Source: an uncultured Eubacteriales bacterium (lineage in GTDB: Bacteria; Bacillota; Clostridia; Peptostreptococcales; Anaerovoracaceae). Taken from it: 64,000 bases of DNA. This document shows, one piece after another, positions 35,815 to 45,058 of the stretch; position 1 is the first letter of the stretch, and each line of letters starts with the position of its first letter. The position numbers and the translations under genes were made by a program. The stretch lies in NCBI GenBank assembly GCA_902786855.1, contig CADAEH010000013.1, forward strand, positions 1 to 64,000, in the 5' to 3' direction. The notes beneath the pieces were generated by a model. It did not search any database and was not told where the DNA came from. It saw only the letters and a program-made list of their open reading frames with translations.

Positions 35815-37689
35815 ATGAGCGAAGCACATTTTTTGATTCGCAGGGATGGAACCACTGAAATCACTTCGGGGAATATAAGACTAGAGTGCATATCGCCATT
35901 AATAAACGAAACGCAGGTTCTGCCTTTTTCTTTTTCAGAGAGCGAAGACTCGGTCCTGTACAAAACCGGACAGGGCAGCATCAGACTTTCTTACAGAAAA
36001 GAGGGTGACGAGGTCATTTTACATACGGAAGCTGAAGGCTTCGGGCATGTACATGACATAGAGCCGACAGGAGCGGCTGTCCTGAGTGGTGCCGTAAAAG
36101 CGTACTTTCAGGGCTTTGGTATGGAAGGCCCGTCGGGCTATCTTCCGATAGGCAGTCAGTTGAGAAGATCCCATGGGATCATAGGTCTTGCAAACGAGGA
36201 TTCAGCTCTTGCAATATTCACAACCGACCATAGACGGTACAGTGCACAGTTCTCCGTAAGAAGGGAAGAAAAGCTGTTCGGCGACAGAGTTATCTTCGCC
36301 GCCGGGATCGATCTGGAAGGAACTGCTTCCGGCAAGATCGAGCTTCCCGAGATCCATTTTCTCGGCGGAAGTGATATTGAAGAGTGCATGCACAGAGCGG
36401 CTGAGATAATAGCTGATGAAATGCATGCCAGGACATCTGCAGAGCCTGGCTTTCACTGGTGCAGCTGGTACTATCATTATGAAAATATGAACCAGAAGAC
36501 TCTCGATGAGTTTCTGGCCGGTCTTGAGAAGGACCCTATAGACTTCAGATATATACAGCTTGATGCAGGCTATGTCGATCATATCGGTGACTGGAATAAT
36601 ATCAACCGCAGATATCCCGGCGGATTAAAGAAAGCCGCTGAAACGATCAGATCAGCAGGCTATGAGCCGGGCATCTGGATCGCGCCGTTCATGGTAGGCG
36701 ATCAGTCAGAGCTGTATCACAAGCATCCGGACTGGGTGATCCATGAGAAGGACGGCAGACCATATGTGAGGTTCCGGAGTTATACGGAACCTAAGATATG
36801 GGGAAACACAGATAACGACTACTATGTGCTGGATATGACTCATCCGGACGCGTACGCATATCTTAAGAATGTTTTTGAATCATACAGGAGCTGGGGATTC
36901 ACTCTGTTTAAAACAGACTTTCTGCTCTGGGGGATGCAGGACAGCTCCGAGGTCGTAAGATATGACAATTCGAAGACTTCTATTGAGATATTGCGCGCTA
37001 TGATGGCCATGATAAGAGATACCATAGGGGAGGAAAGCTTTCTCCTCGGCAGCATAGCTCCGTTCATGCCTTGCATTGGTTATACTGACGGTATGAGGAT
37101 AGCTTCCGATATGGGAGCACAGTGGACTGCAGGAGCTTTCGGGCCGTCAAATCTGCTTCAGGAGCTCCCATACGACAATTACTTCAACAATATATTCTGG
37201 CAGAACGATCCCGATGCAGTCATCCTCAGAGAATTCGGGACTCATCTGACAGAAGTAGAGACAAGGAGTCTGGCTTTGCTGCAGGCTCTTTCCGGCGGAA
37301 TAATAACAACTTCAGACCCGGTGCTGGATATTTCTCAAGAGAGAAGACAGCTTCTGGATTTCATAAAACCGCATGCTAAAGCATCAGCGAACTTCCCGCT
37401 TCTTACAGAGGACAGGGAGGAGATAGTTATTACTCATTATTTACCTGATTGGAATCTGTTTTATGTTCTGAACCCTACAGATCATTTGCTCAGGATCCAC
37501 TATGATCTGGCAGAGATGTTCGGAACTGAGACATTTCAATACCGATTCGACTGGGATGATGATGACCTGATCGTATCGGAGAAATGCAGCTGCTTCTCCG
37601 ACACACTGGCACCGCATGAGTCGGCACTTCTGTTCATTACGGAAGGTCCGATGACCGCTAAGCCATCGAACCTATGGAGTCGGGACTAA
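35815..37689 (+). CDS. GH36-type (clan GH-D) alpha-galactosidase, shorter form
   Basis: Intracellular alpha-galactosidase by family, 624 residues and no signal peptide. An N-terminal beta domain (1 to about 200) leads to the barrel with WCSWYYHYENM near 215, IQLDAGYVDHIGDW near 244 and GIWIAPFM near 285. The nucleophile is Asp368 in LFKTDFLLWG and the acid/base Asp432 in IASDMGAQW. It differs clearly from the 729-residue GH36 enzyme at 42831. Its product could favour small galactosides delivered by the ABC importer encoded just downstream. The ribosome site is weak. Confidence 0.8.
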   Translation: MSEAHFLIRRDGTTEITSGNIRLECISPLINETQVLPFSFSESEDSVLYKTGQGSIRLSYRKEGDEVILHTEAEGFGHVHDIEPTGAAVLSGAVKAYFQGFGMEGPSGYLPIGSQLRRSHGIIGLANEDSALAIFTTDHRRYSAQFSVRREEKLFGDRVIFAAGIDLEGTASGKIELPEIHFLGGSDIEECMHRAAEIIADEMHARTSAEPGFHWCSWYYHYENMNQKTLDEFLAGLEKDPIDFRYIQLDAGYVDHIGDWNNINRRYPGGLKKAAETIRSAGYEPGIWIAPFMVGDQSELYHKHPDWVIHEKDGRPYVRFRSYTEPKIWGNTDNDYYVLDMTHPDAYAYLKNVFESYRSWGFTLFKTDFLLWGMQDSSEVVRYDNSKTSIEILRAMMAMIRDTIGEESFLLGSIAPFMPCIGYTDGMRIASDMGAQWTAGAFGPSNLLQELPYDNYFNNIFWQNDPDAVILREFGTHLTEVETRSLALLQALSGGIITTSDPVLDISQERRQLLDFIKPHAKASANFPLLTEDREEIVITHYLPDWNLFYVLNPTDHLLRIHYDLAEMFGTETFQYRFDWDDDDLIVSEKCSCFSDTLAPHESALLFITEGPMTAKPSNLWSRD

Positions 37690-37721
37690 AAGTTATTTTT
37701 AAAAGTTTTAGGAGGAAAAAT

Positions 37722-39023
37722 ATGAAGAAAAGCAATTTTAAGAAGATGCTGGTTCTCGTGCTGTCATTTGCAATGGTACTTGCTTTCACAGCATGCGGCG
37801 GCGGTGGCGGCGGTGATGAAGGCGGATCCGGCGGTTCCGGAGACGGCAAATCCATCACACTGTTCAACTCCAAGAGTGAGATCCAGGAAGACTTCGAGAA
37901 CCTGGCAAAGGTTTACGAAGAGCAGACAGGTGTCCATGTAGAAGTTTACTATTCACAGGACACAGTATCGGCTCACCTTGCAACCAAGTATGCTTCCAAG
38001 GCACCTTATACCATCAACATGGTAGATGCTAAGGATATTTACTCACTTGGTAAGCAGTATGGCGCTGACATGAGCGACATGGCATGGGTCGGCGACACAG
38101 ATTACGCTATCAGTGTAGACGATAAGGTTCTCGGTTTCCCAACCTGCATCGAGTGCAGAGGAATCCTCTACAACGAAGCTGCAATCAAGGGCGCTCTCGG
38201 CGAAGACTTTGATCCTGCAAGCATCAAGACTCTTGACGATTTCAAGGCAATGTGCGACAAGCTGGTAGCAGCTGGAATGGATGCTCCTACAGCTATCCTC
38301 GGACCAGACTGGTCACTCGCTGCTCACTATCTGCAGCAGGTATACGAGGAGAGAGAAGATCCTGAAGCATTCGTTCAGTCCCTGTATAAAGGTGAGGCTG
38401 ATCTCATGAGCGATGCTAAGTTCAACGCTCTTATGGACACATTCGATGTCCTCAAGGAGTACAACCAGTTCAAGACTCAGGGCAGCAATGCTGAAGATGA
38501 ACTCGTACACCAGGCTATGTCCGAAGGTAAGGATGCATTCCAGTTCGGCGGATGCTGGGAGTGGAATGACCTGCTGACTTATGACTACAACGGACCTGTA
38601 GGCATCATGCCTGTTCCACAGAACCTCGAGGATGACTACACAGGTAAGCTCGTAGGCGGCGGTGCCAAGTACTTCTACGTTGATGGAAGTGAGTACACAT
38701 CAGAGGCTGACCAGGAAGCTGGTAAGGCATTCCTCGAGTGGCTCGCATCATCTGATGAAGGAAAGACATTCGTTTCCGACACATGCGGAATGGTTTCCCC
38801 ATTCAAGAGCAATACTGTTCCTTGCACAAACGATATCGGCAAAGTTGTTAAGGAATACGTAGATGCAGGACTGCTCGTTCCTAACTACGATTATGACCCT
38901 GATGACCACTATTCAAAGCTCGGTATCGAGATGAAGAAGTATCTTGATAACGCTTGCACTCGCGAAGAGCTCGCAAAGGCTATTCAGGACTACTGGGCAA
39001 GCACAACACCTGTAGAACACTAA
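37722..39023 (+). CDS. Carbohydrate ABC transporter substrate-binding lipoprotein
   Basis: Extracellular sugar receptor, 433 residues. Signal peptide and lipobox AFTAC, then a glycine- and acid-rich linker of about 20 residues, then a type I SBP_bac_1 fold (SITLFNSKSEIQEDF, later GGCWEWNDLL and FLEWLASSDEGKTF). TTTAGGAGG fixes ATG 37722. Its place after an alpha-galactosidase and within sucrose/raffinose genes suggests an alpha-galactoside ligand. Codon use is strongly biased, which fits high expression. A hairpin follows. Confidence 0.9.
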   Translation: MKKSNFKKMLVLVLSFAMVLAFTACGGGGGGDEGGSGGSGDGKSITLFNSKSEIQEDFENLAKVYEEQTGVHVEVYYSQDTVSAHLATKYASKAPYTINMVDAKDIYSLGKQYGADMSDMAWVGDTDYAISVDDKVLGFPTCIECRGILYNEAAIKGALGEDFDPASIKTLDDFKAMCDKLVAAGMDAPTAILGPDWSLAAHYLQQVYEEREDPEAFVQSLYKGEADLMSDAKFNALMDTFDVLKEYNQFKTQGSNAEDELVHQAMSEGKDAFQFGGCWEWNDLLTYDYNGPVGIMPVPQNLEDDYTGKLVGGGAKYFYVDGSEYTSEADQEAGKAFLEWLASSDEGKTFVSDTCGMVSPFKSNTVPCTNDIGKVVKEYVDAGLLVPNYDYDPDDHYSKLGIEMKKYLDNACTREELAKAIQDYWASTTPVEH

Positions 39024-39063
39024 TTTCTTGCTTTAATAAAGTAACAGTTGGTTGTTGATCACG

Positions 39064-39098
39064 GTAAGAGGCAGCTCTCTTAACAGGCTGCCTCTTAC
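39064..39098 (+). other. Intercistronic hairpin after the sugar-binding-protein gene
   Basis: Twelve-bp stem GTAAGAGGCAGC (39064-39075) with the complementary arm 39087-39098, loop of 11, no T tract. Same position as the hairpin in the amino-acid ABC operon. Confidence 0.7.
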
Positions 39099-39149
39099 GT
39101 GGTATCTGAAAGCCGGCTGTTATGGATTGTGACTAACAAGGGGACAATA

Positions 39150-40028
39150 ATGAAAAGGAACACATTAAGCTATAAGGTCAAACAGTATCTGATGTTTGGC
39201 GGTGTCGGAACGGCTCTGTTCTGTGCCGTCGTGATCGTTCCGTTCATCTATGGTATCTACCTGACATTCACCAGCTGGGACGGTGTATCTCCTAATAAGC
39301 CGTTTGTAGGAATTGCTAACTACGTAGCAGCTTTTGCTGACCACGACTACTGGCTGGCAATGGGCAGAACGGTTATTTACTCTGTATTTTCAGTAGTACT
39401 TATCAACGTTCTTGCCTTTGCTCTGGCATATCTTGTAACAAGCGGTGTTAAAGGACAGAACTTCTTCCGCGCAGGTTTCTTCATTCCTAACCTGATCGGC
39501 GGTATCGTACTTGGTTATGTATGGAAGTTCGTTTTCAACAGAGCATTTGTAGCGATCGGTACAGCAATTGCCGGACATGATGTTCCGTCACTGCTCGCGT
39601 CACCGAACGGAGCTATGTTCTGTCTGATACTGGCCTCAGTATGGCAATATGCAGGTTATATGATGCTGATCTATGTAGCAGGCTTCATGAGTGTATCTGA
39701 TTCACTCAAGGAAGCAGCTATGATCGATGGATGCACACCTTCACAGGCCATGCGCAACGTAACGATCCCATTGATGCGCTCATCATTTGTACAGTGCATC
39801 TTCCTGAGCATCACAAGATGCTTCGTAGTATACGATGTCAACCTGTCATTGACAAAAGGCGATCCGTACGGACAGTCGATCATGGCAGCTATGCACGTAT
39901 ACAACACAGCCTTCACATACAAGAACTATGGTATGGGTCAGGCTGAAGCGCTTATACTCTTCATAGTATGCGCTGTGATCGGTATCACTCAGGTTATGGT
40001 AGGTAAGAAAGGAGAGGTAGAAGCATAA
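39150..40028 (+). CDS. Carbohydrate ABC transporter permease, MalF/MsmF type
   Basis: Membrane subunit with about six segments, 292 residues. The EAA loop is KEAAMIDGCTPSQAMRNVTI near residues 188-207. The start is ATG 39150 (GGGGACA upstream) rather than the longer reading from 39099, which would cross the hairpin. Its stop overlaps the next start (TAATG). Confidence 0.92.
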   Translation: MKRNTLSYKVKQYLMFGGVGTALFCAVVIVPFIYGIYLTFTSWDGVSPNKPFVGIANYVAAFADHDYWLAMGRTVIYSVFSVVLINVLAFALAYLVTSGVKGQNFFRAGFFIPNLIGGIVLGYVWKFVFNRAFVAIGTAIAGHDVPSLLASPNGAMFCLILASVWQYAGYMMLIYVAGFMSVSDSLKEAAMIDGCTPSQAMRNVTIPLMRSSFVQCIFLSITRCFVVYDVNLSLTKGDPYGQSIMAAMHVYNTAFTYKNYGMGQAEALILFIVCAVIGITQVMVGKKGEVEA

Positions 40029-40891
40029 TGACTCAGAATGAAAAAGCTGCAGCAGCTAAGAAAAGAAATCATGCGATCATGATCACTGTGCTGATCCTGC
40101 TCTTCCTCTTCTTCATCATGCCGTTCATTCTGGTACTGATCAATGTATTCAAGGATAAAGCAGACATCGTAACAAGTCCGCTCGCTCTCATCGGAGCACA
40201 CGGATTCACACTGAAGAACTTCCCTGAAGCTATGGCTAAGATGGACTTCTTCAACGTGTTCAAGAACTCACTCATTATCACAATTTGTTCGACGATTCTT
40301 ACGATCCTGGTTTCGGCAATGACATCCTTCGTTATCGTTCGTAACGGTAAGTGGAAAATGTGCACAGCAGTATTCGCACTGATGGTCGCATCGATGGTCA
40401 TCCCGTTCCAGGTACTGATGGTTCCACTGGTATCTGTTTACGGCGGTATCTTCGGGATCCTCAACAGTCGTATCACGCTGATATTCATGCATGTGGGTTT
40501 CTCGGTCTCCATGGCTACATTCATGTTCCACGGAGCTATTCATACCAATATACCTCTTGAGCTCGAAGAAGCTGCTCTCATAGATGGCTGCACAAGATGG
40601 CAGACATTCTGGAAGATCGTCTTCCCGCTGCTCAAGCCGACAATCGCAACTGTAGCTATCATTGACGCTATGGCATTCTGGAACGACTACCTCCTGCCAA
40701 GCTTAGTGCTGACAGATAAGGCAATCTACACTATTCCAATTGCCACACAGCAGTTCTATGGTACATATTCCACAGATATCGGCCTCGTTATGGCTGCTCT
40801 CGTGCTTGCTATGCTGCCGATTCTCATCCTGTATCTCTTCCTGCAGAAATACATCGTTGCGGGAGTTACTTCAGGAGCTGTTAAGGGTTAA
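40028..40891 (+). CDS. Carbohydrate ABC transporter permease, MalG/MsmG type
   Basis: Second membrane subunit, 287 residues, about six segments. The EAA loop is LEEAALIDGCTRWQTFWKIV near 180-199. It is translationally coupled to the first permease. It forms a heterodimer with it and uses the ATPase at 41602. Confidence 0.92.
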   Translation: MTQNEKAAAAKKRNHAIMITVLILLFLFFIMPFILVLINVFKDKADIVTSPLALIGAHGFTLKNFPEAMAKMDFFNVFKNSLIITICSTILTILVSAMTSFVIVRNGKWKMCTAVFALMVASMVIPFQVLMVPLVSVYGGIFGILNSRITLIFMHVGFSVSMATFMFHGAIHTNIPLELEEAALIDGCTRWQTFWKIVFPLLKPTIATVAIIDAMAFWNDYLLPSLVLTDKAIYTIPIATQQFYGTYSTDIGLVMAALVLAMLPILILYLFLQKYIVAGVTSGAVKG

Positions 40892-40922
40892 TTTGTATTC
40901 GGTCAGAGTATATTGATAGCTA

Positions 40923-41543
40923 ATGGATAAATTCTTTGATTCTAACAATCCGGTAATGAGATTCCTCTCAAGGCTGGTGGATCTGGTCATACTCAATGTA
41001 GTGACCATAGTATATTCACTGCCTCTTATAACCGCAGGAGGAGCACTTACAGCAATGAATTATGTGCTACTGCATCTGCACAGAGGGGATGAAACATATA
41101 TTATCAGAATGTTCAGAAAGTCATTCAGGGAGAATTTCAGACAGGGCATCCCTGAGGGACTGCTGGTACTGGCAGCCGCCGCGATAACGGCGGTAGACAT
41201 GCTGGCACTGCACGGTTCAGAGTCCAGAACGGCGACGCTGATGATGATAGTCATCACCGTGATAGCTGTGATGATCTTCGTGACAAGCGTCTACATGTTC
41301 GCCCTGCAGTCAAGATATGAGAATACAGTGATCCAGACGATCATCAACGCAGCCCGGCTGGCGGTGACATATCTGCCGAGATCGGCGGGAATGGCTGCTA
41401 TCTGGCTGGTGTGGATACTGATGCTGGTATATCTCTACAAAGCGGCATCGCTGTTTTTCCTGATGTTTGGGCTTTCGCTCCCGGGATATCTGTGCACGAT
41501 GCTTTACAACAGGGTTTTCGAGGACCTTGAATCAGAAGAATAG
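40923..41543 (+). CDS. DUF624 (YesL-like) membrane protein
   Basis: Predicted inner-membrane protein of 206 residues with about five hydrophobic segments. YesL-like proteins of this type sit next to carbohydrate ABC genes across Bacillota, and their role is unknown. NPVMRFLSRLVDLVILNVV at the N-terminus is typical. It lies 31 nt after the permease gene and before the ATPase gene. Confidence 0.8.
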   Translation: MDKFFDSNNPVMRFLSRLVDLVILNVVTIVYSLPLITAGGALTAMNYVLLHLHRGDETYIIRMFRKSFRENFRQGIPEGLLVLAAAAITAVDMLALHGSESRTATLMMIVITVIAVMIFVTSVYMFALQSRYENTVIQTIINAARLAVTYLPRSAGMAAIWLVWILMLVYLYKAASLFFLMFGLSLPGYLCTMLYNRVFEDLESEE

Positions 41544-41601
41544 CTGTCGGTACAAAACCTGACCGATCAAGCGTGTATATTGGAATAAAGGAGAATAAAA
41601 C

Positions 41602-42708
41602 ATGGCAAGTTTATCATTGAAACATATTGAGAAGGTTTACGAGAATGGCTTCCATGCTGTTCACGATTTTAACCTCGAAGTAGAAGATAAAGAATTCATT
41701 ATCTTCGTCGGACCTTCCGGCTGCGGAAAGTCCACAACTCTGCGTATGATCGCCGGTCTTGAGGACATCTCAAGCGGAGAATTCAAGATCGACGGCGTTC
41801 TGATGAACGACGTAGAACCTAAGGACAGAGACATCGCGATGGTATTCCAGAGCTACGCTCTCTATCCTCACATGACAGTAAGAGACAACATGGGATTCGC
41901 GCTCAAGCTCAGAAACGTTCCTAAGGATGAGATCGATGCTAAGGTTGACGAAGTAGCTAAGATCCTCGACCTCGAGAAGCTCCTCGACAGAAAGCCTAAG
42001 GCTCTCTCCGGCGGACAGAGACAGCGTGTAGCTATGGGTCGTGCTATCGTAAGACAGCCTAAGGTATTCCTCATGGACGAGCCTCTTTCCAACCTGGATG
42101 CTAAGCTGAGAGTTCAGATGAGAACTGAGATCGCTAAGCTCCACGAGAGACTGGGAACAACCATCATCTACGTAACACATGACCAGACTGAGGCTATGAC
42201 ACTCGGTACACGTATCGTTGTTATGAAGGATGGTATCGTTCAGCAGATCAACTCACCTGAGCACCTCTACAACAAGCCTTGCAACCTCTTCGTAGCAGGC
42301 TTCATCGGTTCACCTCAGATGAACTTCCTCGATGCTCTTGTTGAGAAGAAGGGCGCTGATACATTCCTCGACATCGCAGGCTTCAAGATCAAGCTTCCGG
42401 CTGACAAGGCTGCAGCAGTTCAGGATTATGTAGGCAAGACTATTGTTGCAGGTATCAGACCTGAGCATCTCCTCGACGGAAGAGGTAAGGAAGATCAGTT
42501 CTGCACGATCACAGCTCCTATCGAAGTTCGTGAGCTCCTCGGTGCAGAGGCTTATCTGTACTTCACACTCGCAGGAAAGCAGTGCACAGCAAGAGTTGCA
42601 TCAGACGTTGACCTCTATGTAGGCATGGTAGGAACGATGGCACTCGACCTCAACAAGCTCCAGCTCTTCGACAAAGAAACAGAGCTCAGCTTGCTCTGGA
42701 CAGAATAA
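41602..42708 (+). CDS. msmK: MsmK/UgpC-type sugar ABC transporter ATP-binding protein
   Basis: ATPase for CUT1 sugar importers, 368 residues. Walker [10 protein letters not shown] near residue 38, signature [16 protein letters not shown] near 135, Walker [16 protein letters not shown] near 155, then the C-terminal TOBE regulatory region ([10 protein letters not shown] near 289). AAAGGAG precedes ATG 41602. In many Firmicutes one such ATPase serves several importers. Here it is encoded with its permeases. A terminator follows. Confidence 0.93.
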   Translation: MASLSLKHIEKVYENGFHAVHDFNLEVEDKEFIIFVGPSGCGKSTTLRMIAGLEDISSGEFKIDGVLMNDVEPKDRDIAMVFQSYALYPHMTVRDNMGFALKLRNVPKDEIDAKVDEVAKILDLEKLLDRKPKALSGGQRQRVAMGRAIVRQPKVFLMDEPLSNLDAKLRVQMRTEIAKLHERLGTTIIYVTHDQTEAMTLGTRIVVMKDGIVQQINSPEHLYNKPCNLFVAGFIGSPQMNFLDALVEKKGADTFLDIAGFKIKLPADKAAAVQDYVGKTIVAGIRPEHLLDGRGKEDQFCTITAPIEVRELLGAEAYLYFTLAGKQCTARVASDVDLYVGMVGTMALDLNKLQLFDKETELSLLWTE

Positions 42709-42723
42709 TCAGTCCATTTTTCT

Positions 42724-42765
42724 GCAGGGCTGCCACTTATTGTGGAAGCCCTGCATTTATTTTGG
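42724..42765 (+). terminator. Terminator after the sugar ABC operon
   Basis: GCAGGGCT at 42724-42731 pairs with AGCCCTGC at 42747-42754, inner CCAC/GTGG stem, then ATTTATTTT. Immediately after it TGGTATGAT (42763-42771) looks like an extended -10 for the next gene. Confidence 0.75.
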
Positions 42766-42830
42766 TATGATTAGAGTGAGGCGGTCATGAATGACCTCTG
42801 CCCAATATTTTTGACTTAGGAGTTTACTCA

Positions 42831-45020
42831 ATGAGCATACATTATGATGAGAAGACAAGGCAGCTGATACTGGAGACCAGAAATACCTGTTATCAGATGA
42901 GGATAGATGAAACGAGATATCTCAAGCATCTGTATTACGGACCAAAACTCGGACAGACCGACATGACATATCCGTTCCGAATATATGACCGCGGGTTCTC
43001 GGGCAACCCTTATGATATGCAGGATAACCGCGCATATTCACTTGACTCAATGCCTCAGGAGTACACATCTTACGGTGTAGGCGATTTTCGCATCAATACC
43101 ATCACCGCGTCTTATTCTGACGGAAGCCGCTGCGCAGAATACAGATATGTCAGTCACGAGATCACGGAAGGTAAGTATCGTATCCCCGGACTGCCATCTG
43201 TATATGATAACGGCGATAATGTGCATACTCTGACTGTTACTCTGGCTGACACTGCTTCGAATATAAGTGTCAGGCTGTATTATGGCGTGTTTGAAGATCT
43301 TGATATCATCACACGGACTGCCGAGATCATCAATGGCGGCGATGAGACAGTATGGCTTCGCAAAGCCGCTTCTGTATGCCTTGAGCTGCCTTTCGGAAAG
43401 TGGGATATGATCCATTTCCACGGGCGCCACTGCATGGAGCGCCAGCCTGAACGTGTTCCGCTCTTCCACGGCATCCACACGATCTCTTCAGGGCGCGGCA
43501 TGTCGAGCCATCAGCACAATCCTTTTATCGTACTGTGCGACAGAAAGGCCACTGAAGACAGCGGATCCTGCTATGGGATGATGATGATGTATTCGGGCAA
43601 TCATAAAACAGAAGTTGAGCTGGACCAGTTCGATGGAGTCAGAGCTGTAATGGGTCTCAATGATGAGAGGTTCCGCTGGGAACTCATGCCGGGCACTTCA
43701 TTCCATACGCCTGAGGTGATTCTTACATATGCTGAAGGGCTGACCCGGATGTCACATAATTATCACCGTGTTATAAATAACAACGTTGTCAGAGGTGAAT
43801 ATAAACTCAGTCACCGTCCGATCCTGGTCAACAACTGGGAAGCGACATATTTTGACTTTAATGAAGAAAAGCTGGTCGAGATCGCTGCAAAGGCCGCAGA
43901 GCTCGGTATGGAACTTTTTGTACTTGATGACGGTTGGTTCAGAAACAGAAATGATGATAAGGCCGGCCTCGGTGACTGGACACCGGATACACAGAAACTG
44001 CCGGATGGACTGGGACGCCTGATCAGGAAGATCAACGCTCTGGGACTTAAATTCGGTCTGTGGATCGAGCCGGAGATGGTGAGCGAAAATTCCGATCTGT
44101 ATCGCAGGCATCCTGACTGGGCGCTTACTGCTCCGGGACGTGCGCCTATGATGGCACGCAATCAGCTGGTCCTTGATATGTCACGCAAGGATGTACGCGA
44201 CTATCTTTTCGATGCTATTTCCGAGATCCTTAAAAACAACAACATAGATTATATAAAGTGGGATTTCAACAGACCGCTTTCTGATGTATACTCCAATTCA
44301 ACTCCGGCGGAGAAACAGGGAGAGGTGCCGCACAGGTATTATCTCGGATTCTATGAACTATATGAGCGGCTGACTGACGCATTCCCGCATGTCCTGTTTG
44401 AGGGCTGTGCCGGTGGCGGCGGCAGGTTTGATGCAGGGGTGCTTTACTATTCACCTCAGATATGGTGCTCTGACAACACAGACCCTATATCCAGGCTCAG
44501 GATACAGTACGGGACCTCGTTCGGCTATCCTCAGACGACGGTAGCCGCACATGTTAGCGCATCTCCTAACCATCAGACCGGACGGAGGACTCCTCTGTCT
44601 ACAAGGGCTGTGACTGCGATGACCGGAGCGTTCGGTTATGAACTCGACCTGACAAAGCTTTCTGAGGAAGAATGCGATGAGATAAAGGCTCAGATCAAGA
44701 GATATAAAGAGGTCGAGGATGTTATACGTGATGGCGATTTTTACAGGCTGAGTGATCTTGAAGACAGCAGCCGGTTTGTATGCTGGGAGCATGTGAGCCG
44801 GGATAAGAGCCGCTGTATGGTCAGTATAGTGGTGACTGATCCGCTTGCGAATGCAGCAACGGTCCATGTCAAGCTTAAGGGACTTGACCCCGAAGCTTTG
44901 TATTCAGTCGGCGGTGAGTTTGAATGCCTTGGCAGCGCACTTATGGAAAACGGATACACATTCATGCAGCTGCTGGGTGACTACCCTGCTCTGCAGCTGG
45001 ATATATGCAGAGTAAAATAA
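42831..45020 (+). CDS. agaA: GH36 alpha-galactosidase, long bacterial form
   Basis: Hydrolyses terminal alpha-1,6-galactose from melibiose, raffinose and stachyose. At 729 residues with nucleophile Asp478 (YIKWDFNRPLSD) and acid/base Asp548 (IWCSDNTDPISRLR) it matches the architecture of Geobacillus AgaA-type tetrameric enzymes. An N-terminal beta-supersandwich, central barrel (FVLDDGWFRNRNDD near 365) and C-terminal sheet are evident. CEGCAGGGGRFD-type loop (FEGCAGGGGRFD) precedes the acid/base. TTAGGAG precedes ATG 42831. No signal peptide, so it acts on imported sugar. The next gene, a sucrase, starts within or just after its 3' end. Confidence 0.93.
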   Translation: MSIHYDEKTRQLILETRNTCYQMRIDETRYLKHLYYGPKLGQTDMTYPFRIYDRGFSGNPYDMQDNRAYSLDSMPQEYTSYGVGDFRINTITASYSDGSRCAEYRYVSHEITEGKYRIPGLPSVYDNGDNVHTLTVTLADTASNISVRLYYGVFEDLDIITRTAEIINGGDETVWLRKAASVCLELPFGKWDMIHFHGRHCMERQPERVPLFHGIHTISSGRGMSSHQHNPFIVLCDRKATEDSGSCYGMMMMYSGNHKTEVELDQFDGVRAVMGLNDERFRWELMPGTSFHTPEVILTYAEGLTRMSHNYHRVINNNVVRGEYKLSHRPILVNNWEATYFDFNEEKLVEIAAKAAELGMELFVLDDGWFRNRNDDKAGLGDWTPDTQKLPDGLGRLIRKINALGLKFGLWIEPEMVSENSDLYRRHPDWALTAPGRAPMMARNQLVLDMSRKDVRDYLFDAISEILKNNNIDYIKWDFNRPLSDVYSNSTPAEKQGEVPHRYYLGFYELYERLTDAFPHVLFEGCAGGGGRFDAGVLYYSPQIWCSDNTDPISRLRIQYGTSFGYPQTTVAAHVSASPNHQTGRRTPLSTRAVTAMTGAFGYELDLTKLSEEECDEIKAQIKRYKEVEDVIRDGDFYRLSDLEDSSRFVCWEHVSRDKSRCMVSIVVTDPLANAATVHVKLKGLDPEALYSVGGEFECLGSALMENGYTFMQLLGDYPALQLDICRVK

Positions 45021-45058
45021 AAAACATGACACAAAAGTTATATCAGAGGTCATTTCAG